A stretch of 64,000 bases of DNA from Desulfovibrionaceae bacterium (GCA_019421865.1 JAHZEL010000004.1:62001-126000); one strand, 5' to 3'; numbered from the stretch's first letter, positions 9,358 through 18,659 are shown. A program made the numbers and translations. Notes: a model not told the origin generated them from the sequence alone.

Positions 9358-9613
9358 TACCTCTTTTTCCTGCGCTTCCCTTCCCCTGCTCCAGCCTGAC
9401 GCGCCGGCCCCTCCTCTCCCCCGCAAAGCGGGCACTGCCGAACCTTTCGTACGCCTCCACTGGCTGAAACAACAGGCATCAAACGCAATAAAGAACCACA
9501 AAACAAAGACTGCTCGAATCCTCCTCCGTCCCGCCTTTTATTATCCATTCCCTGGCAAAAGCAGACGGAACGGCATGATCGTTTTCTTTTTCGAAAAAGG
9601 GATCACAAGGGAA

Positions 9614-9655
9614 CAAAAAACCGGTCCGTCTGCATAGCAAGTGCAGACAGACCGG
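9614..9655 (-). terminator. Intrinsic terminator without an assigned gene
   Basis: On the minus strand a 14-bp stem with one mismatch (CCGGTCTGTCTGCA paired with TGCAGACGGACCGG) is followed by TTTTTTG. The nearest minus-strand gene upstream of it is dnaK, beyond two plus-strand genes, so the transcript it ends must start in the 9656-9990 gap or within antisense sequence. Confidence 0.7.
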
Positions 9656-9837
9656 TCATACAAAGGGAAAGAAGAGGAGGGTATGAAAAGGTTCCGGCCG
9701 TACCTGACGCCGTGGCCGTTGACGATTTCTTTTTAACCGAGCTGCGGGAAAAGTCACGTTTCAAACTGTTTCCCGACTCTGCAAGGCTTTGCAAGGAAAG
9801 TCCCCCACTCTCCCGCACCCGCATCAGGCAGGAAGAA

Positions 9838-9866
9838 TTGCCTTTTTCCCCCGTCATGGTTATGCT
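9838..9866 (+). promoter_or_regulatory. Possible promoter of the OmpA-type lipoprotein gene
   Basis: TTGCCT (9838-9843), 17 bases, TATGCT (9861-9866), about 120 bases before the gene; each box matches four of six consensus positions. Confidence 0.35.
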
Positions 9867-9989
9867 TTAAAACGATGTTCCATCCGAAGTCTCCGTGCAC
9901 GGCAAAGGAAGCACAGGCTTCTTCGGCGGAGAATGCAACGTTTTCCTCCTCACATTGCGGAGAAAACGAACTCCAGAAAGGATGTTCCC

Positions 9990-10643
9990 ATGAAAAAGAT
10001 CTACACGTCAGCTCTCATCGTCACGCTTCTGCTCGGCAGCGGCTGCGCCGCCACGCAGAGCAATATGGGCAAAGGCGCGGCTTACGGCACCGCAGGCGGC
10101 GCTGCGGCCGGCGCCATTCTCGGTCAGATCATCGGCGGCAACACGAAGTCGACCCTCATCGGCACCGCGGCAGGCGCCGTCATCGGCGGTCTTGCCGGTA
10201 CCGGCATAGGCACCATGATGGACAAGCAGGAAAACGACATGCGTCAGGCTCTGGCCAATTCTCAGGCCGTGGCCGTGCAGCGTGAAGGAAACGCTCTGGC
10301 CCTTACCTTCAAAAGCGACTTCACGTTCGACGTCAATTCCACCAGCATCCGTCCCGGTCTGTACTCCGAGCTCGACCGCGTGGCTCAGGTGCTTTCCGCC
10401 TACCCGCAGACCACCATTCTCATTGCCGGCCATACCGACAGCTCCGGCTCCGACGCCTATAATCAGCAGCTTTCCGAACGCCGCGCCGAAAGCGTGAAGA
10501 ACGCCCTCGTGCAGCGCGGCATCGCCGCTTCGCGCATTCAGGCCATCGGCTACGGGGAAAGCTCGCCCATTGCCGACAACAGCACCGAATACGGCCGCCA
10601 GCAGAACCGCCGCGTGGAAGTCCGCATCAACCCCATGCAGTAG
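9990..10643 (+). CDS. OmpA-family lipoprotein with glycine-zipper segment
   Basis: Outer-membrane-anchored lipoprotein of 217 aa. The signal peptide ends in the lipobox LGSGC (Cys at residue 19). A glycine-zipper segment follows (AAYGTAGGAAAGAILGQIIG, about residues 30-75), and the C-terminal OmpA domain binds peptidoglycan (IAGHTDSSGSDAYNQQLSERR and NRRVEVRI). This layout resembles YiaD of E. coli. The same domain occurs in Pal, and no Pal gene is seen next to the Tol genes in this window, so a Pal-like role cannot be excluded; the glycine zipper argues for the YiaD type. Single-gene unit with its own terminator. Confidence 0.88.
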   Translation: MKKIYTSALIVTLLLGSGCAATQSNMGKGAAYGTAGGAAAGAILGQIIGGNTKSTLIGTAAGAVIGGLAGTGIGTMMDKQENDMRQALANSQAVAVQREGNALALTFKSDFTFDVNSTSIRPGLYSELDRVAQVLSAYPQTTILIAGHTDSSGSDAYNQQLSERRAESVKNALVQRGIAASRIQAIGYGESSPIADNSTEYGRQQNRRVEVRINPMQ

Positions 10644-10689
10644 GCCATCCGCTTCAGCTCTGCGGAAGCAGGTCTGAAACATACGTTAC

Positions 10690-10728
10690 AAAAGCAGGGC
10701 GTTCCGAAAGGAGCGCCCTGCTTTTCCC
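10690..10728 (+). terminator. Intrinsic terminator after the OmpA-type lipoprotein gene
   Basis: A 16-bp stem with a GAAA tetraloop (10690-10705 with 10710-10725, one G-U pair) ends in TTTTCC. Confidence 0.85.
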
Positions 10729-10795
10729 CGGCCGAAAATATCCCCCAGACTTTCCGCAAGCCCGGGCCGCGCGCCTCGGAAGCCCCTCCTCCGCC

Positions 10796-11224
10796 ATGAA
10801 GGAATATCTCCTCATGTTCATCGTGGCCTTCATTTCGGCCACGGTCTTTCCCGCCCAGTCCGAAGCCGTGCTTATTGCGCTGGTCTCCGAACAGCAGCAT
10901 TCGCCGTGGGGACTTGTCGCCGCCGCCACGGCCGGAAATACGCTGGGCTCGACCACCAACTGGCTGCTCGGCCTCTTTGCCCACCGCTTCATGCACGCCC
11001 GCTGGTTTCCCGTCAGCAGGGAAGCTCTTCTTCGCGCCGAAGCCTGGTATCACAAGTACGGGCGCTGGTCGCTTCTGCTGAGCTGGCTGCCGATTGTCGG
11101 AGATCCTCTCACTCTCGCCGCAGGCGTTCTTCGCGAACCGTTTCCCTCTTTCTTTGCCATCACCCTTGCGGCAAAGCTGTTCCGCTACGTCGTTCTTGTC
11201 GGACTCTATCAGGCCGTGATCTGA
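10796..11224 (+). CDS. YqaA-family inner-membrane protein
   Basis: Small membrane protein of 142 aa with about four hydrophobic segments and the conserved pieces FPAQSEAVLI, AGNTLGSTTNWLLG and LLSWLPIVGDPLTLAAGVLR of the YqaA branch of the SNARE-associated/DedA family. DedA relatives take part in membrane-lipid flipping and envelope stress; the substrate of YqaA proteins is not established. The ribosome-binding site is weak. The gene stands alone between two terminators. Confidence 0.82.
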   Translation: MKEYLLMFIVAFISATVFPAQSEAVLIALVSEQQHSPWGLVAAATAGNTLGSTTNWLLGLFAHRFMHARWFPVSREALLRAEAWYHKYGRWSLLLSWLPIVGDPLTLAAGVLREPFPSFFAITLAAKLFRYVVLVGLYQAVI

Positions 11225-11380
11225 AAGCGCGAACATCGCCCCCCTCTGGAAAAATCTCTTCTCATATCTCTGTTCTGACGCAGACCTGTCCACGCTGCCT
11301 CGCAGGAGCCTTCTTTCCGGCGGCAAAGTATTCTTCTACAAGAGCCGTTCTCTTTTCCCGCGCTCACCGTACAGAACGCA

Positions 11381-11416
11381 GAAAGCCCCCGCTCCTTTGG
11401 TGGAGCGGGGGCTTTC
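11381..11416. terminator. Terminator between YqaA gene and dnaK
   Basis: A perfect 15-bp GC-rich stem (11381-11395 with 11402-11416). The T-tracts on both sides are short, so it can serve the converging dnaK and YqaA transcripts, mainly dnaK, 24 bases away. Confidence 0.75.
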
Positions 11417-11439
11417 CTTATTCATTCAATGCGTGTCGC

Positions 11440-13341
11440 TTACTTCACTTCGGTGAAGTCGGCGTCGACGACGTCATCGTCCTTCTTGCCTTCGTTCGGC
11501 TGAGCCTGCTGACCGGCCTGAGCCGCGCCCTGCTGAGCCTGAGCGTTCTTGTACAGCATTTCGGCCAGCTTGTGAGAAGCCTGAGACAGATCGTCGGAAG
11601 CCTTCTTGATGGCTTCGGTATCGCTGCCTTCCATGGCCTTCTTCAGCACTTCGGTCTTGCTTTCCACGTCGGCCTTGACGGCGGGATCAACCTTGTCGCC
11701 GAGATCCTTGAGGGACTTTTCGGTAGCATAGATGAGGGCATCAGCCTGGTTGCGGGCCTCGATGTTCTCCTGCTTCTTCTTGTCCTCGGCAGCGTTGGCT
11801 TCAGCTTCGCGCACCAGCTTGTTGATCTCTTCTTCGCTGAGGCCGGAAGAAGACTTGATCTGGATGGACTGTTCCTTGCCGGTGCCCAGATCCTTGGCAG
11901 ACACGTTCACGATGCCGTTGGCGTCGATATCGAAGGTCACTTCGATCTGAGGCACGCCGCGGGGAGCGGCAGGAATGCCGGTGAGCTGGAAGTTGCCCAG
12001 CGTCATGTTGTCGGCAGCCATGGGGCGTTCGCCCTGCAGAACATGGATGTCCACGGCGGGCTGGTTGTCCGCAGCAGTGGAGAAGGTCTGGCTCTTGCGG
12101 GTAGGAATGGTGGTGTTGCGGTCGATCAGCTTGGTGAACACGCCGCCCATGGTCTCAATACCGAGAGACAGCGGGGTCACGTCGAGCAGCAGCACGTCCT
12201 TCACATCGCCGGTAAGAATGGCGCCCTGAATGGAAGCACCCATGGCCACGACTTCGTCGGGGTTCACGGAACGGTTGGGATCCTTACCGAAGAATTCGCC
12301 GACCTTCTTCTGCACCAGAGGCATACGGGTCATGCCGCCGACCAGAACGACTTCGTCAATCTCGGAAGCAGAAAGACCGGCATCGGCGAGAGCCTTGCGG
12401 CAGGGTTCGATGGAGCGTTCCACCAGATCCATGACCATCTGTTCCAGCTTGGCACGGGACAGCGTCATCATGAGATGCTTGGGGCCGGTGGCGTCGGCCG
12501 TGATGAAGGGCAGGTTGATCTGCGTTTCCAGAGAGTTGGAAAGTTCCTTCTTGGCGTTTTCAGCCGCTTCCTTCAGGCGCTGCAGAGCCATGCGGTCCTG
12601 AGACAGGTCGATGCCGTACTGTCCCTTGAAGTCATCCACCATGTAGCGGATGATGCGCTGGTCGAAGTCTTCGCCGCCCAAGAAGGTGTCGCCGTTGGTG
12701 GCGCGCACTTCGACGACGTTGTCGCCCACTTCCAGGATGGAGATATCGAAGGTACCGCCGCCGAGGTCGTACACGGCGATCTTTTCGTTGGCCTTACGGT
12801 CGAAGCCGTAGGCAAGAGAAGCGGCGGTGGGTTCGTTGATGATACGCTTCACTTCCAGACCGGCGATCTTGCCCGCGTCCTTGGTGGCCTGACGCTGAGC
12901 GTCGTTGAAGTAGGCGGGAACGGTGATCACGGCTTCGGTGACGGGTTCGCCGAGGTAGGCTTCGGCGTCCTTCTTGAGCTGGCCGAGAATGACCGCGGAA
13001 ATTTCCTGAGGGCTGTAGTCATGTCCGTCCACGCGTACGGCGGCGTCGCCGTTGGCGGAAGCCACGATGGCGTAGGGGGCGTGCTGCATCCAGTGCTGAA
13101 CTTCAGGAGCATCCGCACGACGGCCCATCAGACGCTTGACGGCGAAAATGGTACGGTCGGGGTTGGTAACAGCCTGGCGCTTGGCGGTTTCGCCCACCAG
13201 ACGTTCCTTATCGGTAAAAGCGACAATGGACGGAGTGGTCCGGCCGCCATTGGGATTGGAGATGCACTTGGGCTCCTTGCCTTCCATCACATAAACGCAG
13301 CTGTTGGTGGTGCCAAGGTCGATACCAATAATCTTGCCCAT
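11440..13341 (-). CDS. dnaK: Chaperone DnaK (Hsp70)
   Basis: ATP-driven chaperone of 633 aa, full length. The ATPase domain (1-380) contains IIGIDLGTTNSCVYVMEG, IINEPTAASLAYGFD and VYDLGGGTFDISILE; the substrate-binding domain follows, and the C-terminus ends DDDVVDADFTEV, as in most bacterial DnaK. The ribosome-binding site is GAGGAGG. No grpE, dnaJ or hrcA lies beside it. No CIRCE element and no clear heat-shock-sigma promoter could be recognised in the 370 bases upstream. Confidence 0.99.
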   Translation of the reverse strand: MGKIIGIDLGTTNSCVYVMEGKEPKCISNPNGGRTTPSIVAFTDKERLVGETAKRQAVTNPDRTIFAVKRLMGRRADAPEVQHWMQHAPYAIVASANGDAAVRVDGHDYSPQEISAVILGQLKKDAEAYLGEPVTEAVITVPAYFNDAQRQATKDAGKIAGLEVKRIINEPTAASLAYGFDRKANEKIAVYDLGGGTFDISILEVGDNVVEVRATNGDTFLGGEDFDQRIIRYMVDDFKGQYGIDLSQDRMALQRLKEAAENAKKELSNSLETQINLPFITADATGPKHLMMTLSRAKLEQMVMDLVERSIEPCRKALADAGLSASEIDEVVLVGGMTRMPLVQKKVGEFFGKDPNRSVNPDEVVAMGASIQGAILTGDVKDVLLLDVTPLSLGIETMGGVFTKLIDRNTTIPTRKSQTFSTAADNQPAVDIHVLQGERPMAADNMTLGNFQLTGIPAAPRGVPQIEVTFDIDANGIVNVSAKDLGTGKEQSIQIKSSSGLSEEEINKLVREAEANAAEDKKKQENIEARNQADALIYATEKSLKDLGDKVDPAVKADVESKTEVLKKAMEGSDTEAIKKASDDLSQASHKLAEMLYKNAQAQQGAAQAGQQAQPNEGKKDDDVVDADFTEVK

Positions 13342-13712
13342 ACTATATTTCCTCCTCAGTATTGCACATATTCGGGGAAGAGCCGCCCGGAGGCGTGAAC
13401 TCTTACAGGCAATAGGTAATTCCGTTTTGCCCGCCGTCTAGGGGGGAGAGAAAACTTTTTTTGAAAAATATCGTTTTCAGGCAAGGAAGCCGAACCGCGT
13501 TCCCGCCTTACGGCACAGCCTTTTCCCTTTCCCGTTCCATAGGGAGGAGCCCAGAAAAAACGCGCGAAGCTCTTTATGTTCAAGACTCTTTTTTCGGCAG
13601 GACAACCGGGAAAAGAAAACGGCAAGGCCCCGCAAACGACGGCAGGCTGCCGCCATGAGCGAGGCCGAAGGCGCGGATAAAATGGACTCAGGGGGAAGAC
13701 TTACGCAGAGCG
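13342..13712. other. Intergenic region upstream of dnaK
   Basis: About 370 bases on the 5' side of dnaK and the 3' side of aroD (both minus). It must hold the dnaK promoter. Neither a CIRCE inverted repeat nor a convincing sigma-32 pair is present; nothing else was recognised. Confidence 0.5.
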
Positions 13713-14483
13713 TCAGCTCTTCATGGCATCGTCAAGAGCACGGAGCACGGCATCAAGAGCCGTCACATCCATTTGACCGGGAGCGCTCGCACTACGCGCA
13801 GCACCGAAGGTGGCGGCGCTGCCGAAGCTCTGCCCGCAGACGCGGCTTATCACGCCGAGAGGCCCCATGCTCATGGTGATGACTGGCCGGTCTGCAAGCG
13901 TCGAGACCTCCTGCGTGGCAGCCAGCAGCGTTATCACATCCTCCCGGCTTTGCGGCATGACGGCAATTTTAAGAATGTCCGCATCAAGCTCGCTCTGCAT
14001 GAAAAGAAGACGACGCACGATTTCATCCCGGGGCGGCGTCGCATGAAAGTCATGATTGCTGGCCACGACGGGAACGCCGCAGGCGTGAGCACGCGCAATG
14101 ATGTCGCCTGCCCGGCCGGAACGGAAGAAGGCCTCCACGTCCAGAAGGTCGACAAGCCCGCTCTCACAGAGCTTACCGCAGAGAGAAGCATAGCGTTCCT
14201 CGCTGATGGAACGAGCTCCGCCCTCGTCGGACGTGCGGAACGTGGCCAGCAGCGGTAGGGAAAGCCTGCTGCGAAGATGCTCCAGCGTCTTCAGAATCGC
14301 ATCGTCATCAGGCTCGCCCGAAGCGCCGAACATATCCACACGCCATTCCGCCATGTCTGCAGGCACGGAGGAAAGCGCCGAAGCTTCCGCCATCAGCTCC
14401 TCTTCCGACGAAGACGTCAAAGGAACAATGATGCAGGGACGCCCCTTTCCTATATGAAGGTGACCGATGTGAACGACGTTCAT
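13713..14483 (-). CDS. aroD: 3-Dehydroquinate dehydratase, type I
   Basis: Third step of the shikimate pathway: dehydration of 3-dehydroquinate through a Schiff base. The 256-aa form starting MNVVHIGHLHIGKGRPCII (ATG 14483, with GGAAAAG upstream) is the right length for type I enzymes; the frame continues upstream but without family similarity. Seen: VVASNHDFHATP with the catalytic His, DADILKIAVMPQS with the Schiff-base Lys, and VITMSMGPLGVISR. No other shikimate genes are adjacent. Confidence 0.93.
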   Translation of the reverse strand: MNVVHIGHLHIGKGRPCIIVPLTSSSEEELMAEASALSSVPADMAEWRVDMFGASGEPDDDAILKTLEHLRSRLSLPLLATFRTSDEGGARSISEERYASLCGKLCESGLVDLLDVEAFFRSGRAGDIIARAHACGVPVVASNHDFHATPPRDEIVRRLLFMQSELDADILKIAVMPQSREDVITLLAATQEVSTLADRPVITMSMGPLGVISRVCGQSFGSAATFGAARSASAPGQMDVTALDAVLRALDDAMKS

Positions 14484-14649
14484 GCTTTTCCCGATAACCG
14501 TTCTGCCGGAGTGAAGCGCTCTTCCGCTCTCCGATACAACGACAGAGAGAAGACCATGCCGCCCGGCGACGGCACGCAATGCTCCGGCGCAGGCAGGTGT
14601 CAACATCTTCAGACGCAAAACCGGCTCATATTTATGAAACGGAGCGCAG

Positions 14650-14681
14650 AAAAACCGTGCCTTCCCTGAAACAGGAAGGCA
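14650..14681 (-). terminator. Terminator of the small hypothetical gene
   Basis: An 8-bp stem, TGCCTTCC with GGAAGGCA (14658-14665 and 14674-14681), followed on the minus strand by CGGTTTTT. Confidence 0.6.
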
Positions 14682-14727
14682 AAACACTGCAAACGCTCAG
14701 AAGAAAAAAGAGGCAGAGCCGTATTTC

Positions 14728-14976
14728 TCAGAGCCAGGGATCGTTGTCGGCCTCATCGAGGAACGTATAGGACCGCACATAGATCTGACGCTGTTCTTCA
14801 TCCATGACATTGCACAGCAATTCCACGGGAGAACCGACCATTTCGGCCAGATCGGCGCCGGCACCGCGGGGAAAAATGGGCCATTCCTGCTCTTCATTGT
14901 CAAGAAGTGCAACACGGCAGGGGCCGCCTTCAAGGGGAGAAACTGTACCTCTGAGAGTGACCGAAGCGGAACTCAT
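14728..14976 (-). CDS. Conserved-looking small protein of unknown function
   Basis: Acidic 82-aa protein, probably starting MSSASVTLRGTVSPLEGG at 14976 (GAGGG 9 bases upstream; an alternative start lies 15 bases earlier). It reads like a small soluble beta-rich domain, with VALLDNEEQEWPIFPRG and SPVELLCNVMDEEQRQIYVR. It has no signal peptide or membrane span. Evidence that it is real: a sensible ribosome-binding site, its own terminator downstream, and no better gene on either strand. Function not recognised. Confidence 0.6.
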   Translation of the reverse strand: MSSASVTLRGTVSPLEGGPCRVALLDNEEQEWPIFPRGAGADLAEMVGSPVELLCNVMDEEQRQIYVRSYTFLDEADNDPWL

Positions 14977-15224
14977 GCAAAAAGCCCTCAAAACATCAAA
15001 AAATCACCGGCCCGCAAAGGCCTGGGGGAACCCGACGACATGGCCGGGATTCCTTGTTCTGTCTTTGTTACAGTTCAGAAGTCTTGTCAAGCGGGATACG
15101 GCATAAAAAAGCGCTTCCGACGCAAAATATGTTCCGGAGTGCCGTTCCCGGATTGACCAGTGCCTTGCCCGCGCGATAGGAACAGACGAAGGCGCACGCC
15201 GCATCCCCACAATACGAGGCCACC

Positions 15225-16112
15225 ATGATCACCACTCAAGGCATTTCTTCCAGCCGCTCTTCCCTGCGCGAGCTGCCCATCGGTCTTTTCGACTCCGGTG
15301 TGGGCGGCATGACGGTTCTGCGCGCCATGCGGGAACAGCTGCCCAACGAATCCTTTCTCTATCTCGGCGACACCGCCCGCATGCCCTACGGGACCAAGGG
15401 CGTGGAAACCGTGCAGAGATACGCGCTGGAAGCCGCTGCAAAGCTGGTGGAAAGGGGCATAAAACTCCTTGTCATTGCGTGCAACACGGCCACGGCGGCG
15501 GCGCTGCCGCTGCTTCAGGCCGCGCATCCGGACATCGACGTGGTGGGCGTTGTGGAACCGGGAGCCGAAGCGGCCTGCCGTGCCACCAAAAGCGGCTACA
15601 TTGCCGTCATCGCCACAAGCGGCACCATACGCGGCAGAGCCTATGAGCAGGCCATTCTGCAGCGCATGCCGCAGGCCCGCATTTCCGCGCTGGCCTGTCC
15701 TCTTTTCGTCTCCATGGTGGAAGACGGCCTTCTGGAAGGCCCGCTGGCCGAAGGTCTGGCGGCCCGCTATCTCGACAGAATCTTCAGTGATCCCCGCAGG
15801 CAGGGACTGGAAGTACCCGACACGCTGGTACTGGCCTGTACACATTTTCCGCTGCTTCGCAACGCCATCGCCCATGTGGTGGGCGAAGGCGTAACGCTGG
15901 TGGATTCCGCAAGCAATACGGCACGAAACGTGCGCGCCCTTCTTCAGAAAAAACATCTTGCCCGCGGAGCCGGCCCTGATGTGGGCATGCCGCTGTGCCC
16001 CGGCTCCGTACGTTTTCTCACGACCGACGACGTACCGCGATTCACTCGTATGGGAGAACTCTTTCTGGGCATCCCCATCGCGCCCTGTACCGTGGAACTG
16101 GTGGAACTCTAA
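15225..16112 (+). CDS. murI: Glutamate racemase
   Basis: Makes D-glutamate for peptidoglycan. The 295-aa protein has both catalytic cysteines in their usual settings, LLVIACNTATAAAL and TLVLACTHFPLL, plus PIGLFDSGVGGMTVL near the N-terminus and LGDTARMPYGTK. About 17 residues precede the conserved core; a GAGG lies before the ATG used. First gene of a tight three-gene run; its stop overlaps the truA start by one base. Confidence 0.96.
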   Translation: MITTQGISSSRSSLRELPIGLFDSGVGGMTVLRAMREQLPNESFLYLGDTARMPYGTKGVETVQRYALEAAAKLVERGIKLLVIACNTATAAALPLLQAAHPDIDVVGVVEPGAEAACRATKSGYIAVIATSGTIRGRAYEQAILQRMPQARISALACPLFVSMVEDGLLEGPLAEGLAARYLDRIFSDPRRQGLEVPDTLVLACTHFPLLRNAIAHVVGEGVTLVDSASNTARNVRALLQKKHLARGAGPDVGMPLCPGSVRFLTTDDVPRFTRMGELFLGIPIAPCTVELVEL

Positions 16113-16930
16113 TGCCTCGACTCAGACTTACTCTTGCCTATGTAGGCACTCATTATCACGGATGGCAGATCCAGGCCTGGAAGGACAGGGAGGATCCGCC
16201 CACCGTTCAGGCCTTCGTTGCGCAGGCCGTTTCTCATGTGGCCGGCAGGCCCACGCACGTGCAGGGAGCCGGACGCACGGACGCCGGCGTTCATGCGGAC
16301 GCTCAGGTCGCCCATTGCGACATTCCGGAAGACCGCGTAAACGTACGCTGGAAGCTCGCGCTGAACACCCTGCTGCCCAGAGACATCCGCGTAACGGACG
16401 CCCGTATCGTGCCCGACAGCTTCGATGCCTGCTTCAGCGTGAAGCGAAAGATCTACACCTATTCTTTGTGGCTCGATCACCTGTGCACGCCGCCGAAGCT
16501 CTATCCCTTCGTGTGGGCCTGCGGCCCTCTTGACTTCGACCGTTTCGATGCGGCTGCGGAACGCCTTGTGGGCACGCACGACTTTGCCGCACTGCAGAAC
16601 GCAGGAACTCCGCACAAAAGCACGGTGCGCACGATTTTCAGCATTACCAGAAGTCCTGCCCGAAGCGCCTCGCAGGCTCTTCCCGAAGGCTGTCTCCAGG
16701 TGGATGTCCGCTTCGAGGCCGACGGATTTCTCAAGCAGATGGTACGCAATCTCACCGGACTCATGGTGGCCTGCGGACGGGGAAAATTCGCGCCGGAAGA
16801 CATCCCCGCCCTGCTGGAGTCCCGGGACCGGCGGAGGGCCCCCTTCACCGCTCCGCCACAGGGACTGACCATGACGCAGATATGGTATGACGGCGAACCC
16901 CGGCCGGAAGGCTGGCTCGGCAAGGACTGA
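16112..16930 (+). CDS. truA: tRNA pseudouridine synthase A
   Basis: Converts U38-U40 of the tRNA anticodon arm to pseudouridine. The 272-aa protein begins MPRLRLTLAYVGTHYHGWQ and contains the catalytic Asp in GAGRTDAGVHADAQVAH and the C-terminal FLKQMVRNLTGLMVACGRG. The start ATG overlaps the murI stop (TAATG), which fixes the start. The RluA-family gene follows after 2 bases. Confidence 0.96.
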   Translation: MPRLRLTLAYVGTHYHGWQIQAWKDREDPPTVQAFVAQAVSHVAGRPTHVQGAGRTDAGVHADAQVAHCDIPEDRVNVRWKLALNTLLPRDIRVTDARIVPDSFDACFSVKRKIYTYSLWLDHLCTPPKLYPFVWACGPLDFDRFDAAAERLVGTHDFAALQNAGTPHKSTVRTIFSITRSPARSASQALPEGCLQVDVRFEADGFLKQMVRNLTGLMVACGRGKFAPEDIPALLESRDRRRAPFTAPPQGLTMTQIWYDGEPRPEGWLGKD

Positions 16931-16932
16931 CC

Positions 16933-17934
16933 ATGAGCCGAAACATCACCGTTTTTCCTGAAGAAAACGACAGCAGACTCGATCATGTTCTCGAACGGCT
17001 TCTGCCGGGCATGGGCCTGCGGGGACGCCGTCGTCTCTGCGAACTCGGCCTGGCGACGCTCAACGGTCACCCTGCTCCGGCCTCGCGCAAGGTGCGAGCC
17101 GGCGATATCGTAAGCATTCCGGACGACGATACGGCTCAGTCCGCCGTCTTATCCGGCGCGCCAGAAATAACGCCCTCCCCCGCAGGACGAAACGTCGGCT
17201 CCGACAACGATGAAGCAACGCTTGTCAAGCAAAGCTCCCATCTGGCCGCCCTGTATAAACCGGCCTCCATGCATACCGAATCTCTGGCTGGAAAGCCCGG
17301 CTCCAGCCTGCAGACGCTTCTTCCCGTCCTTCTCAAACAGAACGCCCGTCTGGTGAACAGGCTCGACTTTCCCACATCCGGCATTGTGGCGGCGGCCTTT
17401 GATGAGGAGGGAGAGCGGCAGTACCATCAGGCCCAGGAAGACGGACACACGGAAAAACGCTATCTCACCCTGCTGGAAGGATCGTTGTTCCACGACAGAC
17501 TCGCCACACAACGCCTGCTTCTCAAAAACAGGGCGCGCGTGCTCGTGGAACTCGAACCTCACCCCGATCACCGCAGGCATACCGCCGTGCATCCGCTGGC
17601 CGTCATGGACGGCGCCGATGTGGTCCGTCGTCTGCACCTGCAGGAACGCGGCTGGCAGGGTCCGGTTCCCGCGTTCGTCACGCTGGCAGGCTGCGTCATC
17701 CTGAAGGGCGCTCGCCATCAGATCAGGGCCCACTGCTCCGCACTGGGATTTCCGCTTCTGGGCGACCGTCGCTACGGAGCGCAGTTCGGTCCGACAGGGG
17801 AAGAAAATGAAGCGTTCTTTCTACACCACGGAAGGCTGCGCCTGCCTGCCTTCGACGCCTTCATTCTTCCTCCGTGGCTCTCCATGCTGGAAGATAAGGC
17901 CGCGTCTGCCGCCAAACGCTGGCTTTCCGCCTAG
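16933..17934 (+). CDS. RluA-family pseudouridine synthase
   Basis: RNA pseudouridine synthase of 333 aa. An N-terminal S4-like region (residues about 13-60) precedes the catalytic domain, where NRLDFPTSGIVAAAF carries the conserved catalytic Asp and GARHQIRAHCSALGFPLLGD the C-terminal motif. Family proteins modify 23S rRNA or tRNA; the exact target cannot be told from sequence alone. Residues about 65-95 are a variable, low-conservation stretch. Third gene of the murI-truA operon. Confidence 0.9.
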   Translation: MSRNITVFPEENDSRLDHVLERLLPGMGLRGRRRLCELGLATLNGHPAPASRKVRAGDIVSIPDDDTAQSAVLSGAPEITPSPAGRNVGSDNDEATLVKQSSHLAALYKPASMHTESLAGKPGSSLQTLLPVLLKQNARLVNRLDFPTSGIVAAAFDEEGERQYHQAQEDGHTEKRYLTLLEGSLFHDRLATQRLLLKNRARVLVELEPHPDHRRHTAVHPLAVMDGADVVRRLHLQERGWQGPVPAFVTLAGCVILKGARHQIRAHCSALGFPLLGDRRYGAQFGPTGEENEAFFLHHGRLRLPAFDAFILPPWLSMLEDKAASAAKRWLSA

Positions 17935-18076
17935 TCTTCTTCCGCACTTCCCTGTTATGGAAGCACCGAGCCGTCGAACAGGCAGACTGCCGCACGTTCG
18001 ATCCGACAAGGCCCGTGCGACAACAATTCTCACGCTCCCACGTTCAGCACATGCGCTGCGCTCAGCCATACGAAAT

Positions 18077-18108
18077 GAAAAATCCGCCGCAAGAAACTTG
18101 CGGCGGAT
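18077..18108 (-). terminator. Terminator of the DksA-like gene
   Basis: A perfect 12-bp stem (18082-18093 with 18097-18108), followed on the minus strand by a TTTTTC tract. Its position between converging genes lets it also face the RluA-family transcript. Confidence 0.8.
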
Positions 18109-18134
18109 CATCGTACATGCAGGGGAGGCGCGAT

Positions 18135-18356
18135 CTACTGGCGTTCCTTCTCCCACTCTTCCTGGCAGGACAGGCACAGTCCCACGCCGGGAATGGCCTT
18201 GAGTCTCGCTTCGGGAATGGGTTCACCGCATTCGCGGCAGCAGGGCTTGCCGTCTATCCACTCCGGTCCTTCCTGATAGCCGACATTGGCGGCCTGCCGA
18301 AGTGCGGATTCACGTTCAATTCTTTCCAGTTCCGTAGCCTGATCAAAAACATCCAT
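18135..18356 (-). CDS. Small TraR/DksA-family zinc-finger protein
   Basis: A 73-aa protein with the four-cysteine zinc finger of the TraR/DksA family: CRECGEPIPEAR followed by GVGLCLSCQEEWE. DksA and TraR bind the secondary channel of RNA polymerase; this short form lacks the long coiled coil of DksA and is like phage- and plasmid-type TraR, so its effect on transcription may be direct or minimal (inference). The ATG start at 18356 has AGGAG at good spacing. Confidence 0.85.
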   Translation of the reverse strand: MDVFDQATELERIERESALRQAANVGYQEGPEWIDGKPCCRECGEPIPEARLKAIPGVGLCLSCQEEWEKERQ

Positions 18357-18659
18357 AATCTGCTCCTGAAAGACCCGCCTCCGCTCATCCGGCGAAAACG
18401 AGCTTAAAACAATGGGGCTGAACGAGCGCCTGACGCGCAGGCGTTCCGGATTCACGGGTCGCCCACAAGGGACGCCCTTTAGCGGCATATCATGGGGCCG
18501 CATCGCGGCACAGGAATACCCTGTACCAAAACATCAAGTTCCTCTGCGCGAACGAGCCTCCAAAGGAAGATTCCGGCAGATACGTTCGCCTGACAGGAAA
18601 CAGAAGCCTGATCTCTCTTGCTCAACCAAAGAGCGCTCAGGCAACCTGTCCGAGAATGT
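18357..18659. other. Intergenic region upstream of the DksA-like gene
   Basis: About 300 bases between two minus-strand genes. No gene, clear promoter or terminator recognised. Confidence 0.4.

Larger units (their letters stand above)
9221..9989. other. Long intergenic region between divergent genes
   Basis: About 770 bases without a convincing protein gene. It holds a probable minus promoter for the PpiC-rodZ unit, a minus-strand intrinsic terminator around 9614-9655 that belongs to no recognised gene, and a possible plus promoter for the OmpA-type lipoprotein. A minus frame at 9603-9857 runs through the terminator and has no recognisable features. Confidence 0.6.

Noticed and set aside
13342..13480. 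CIRCE element or sigma-32 promoter before dnaK
   Set aside because: No TTAGCACTC-N9-GAGTGCTAA repeat and no CTTGAA/CCCCAT pair with correct spacing. The run of C before TAGAC is only a loose resemblance.
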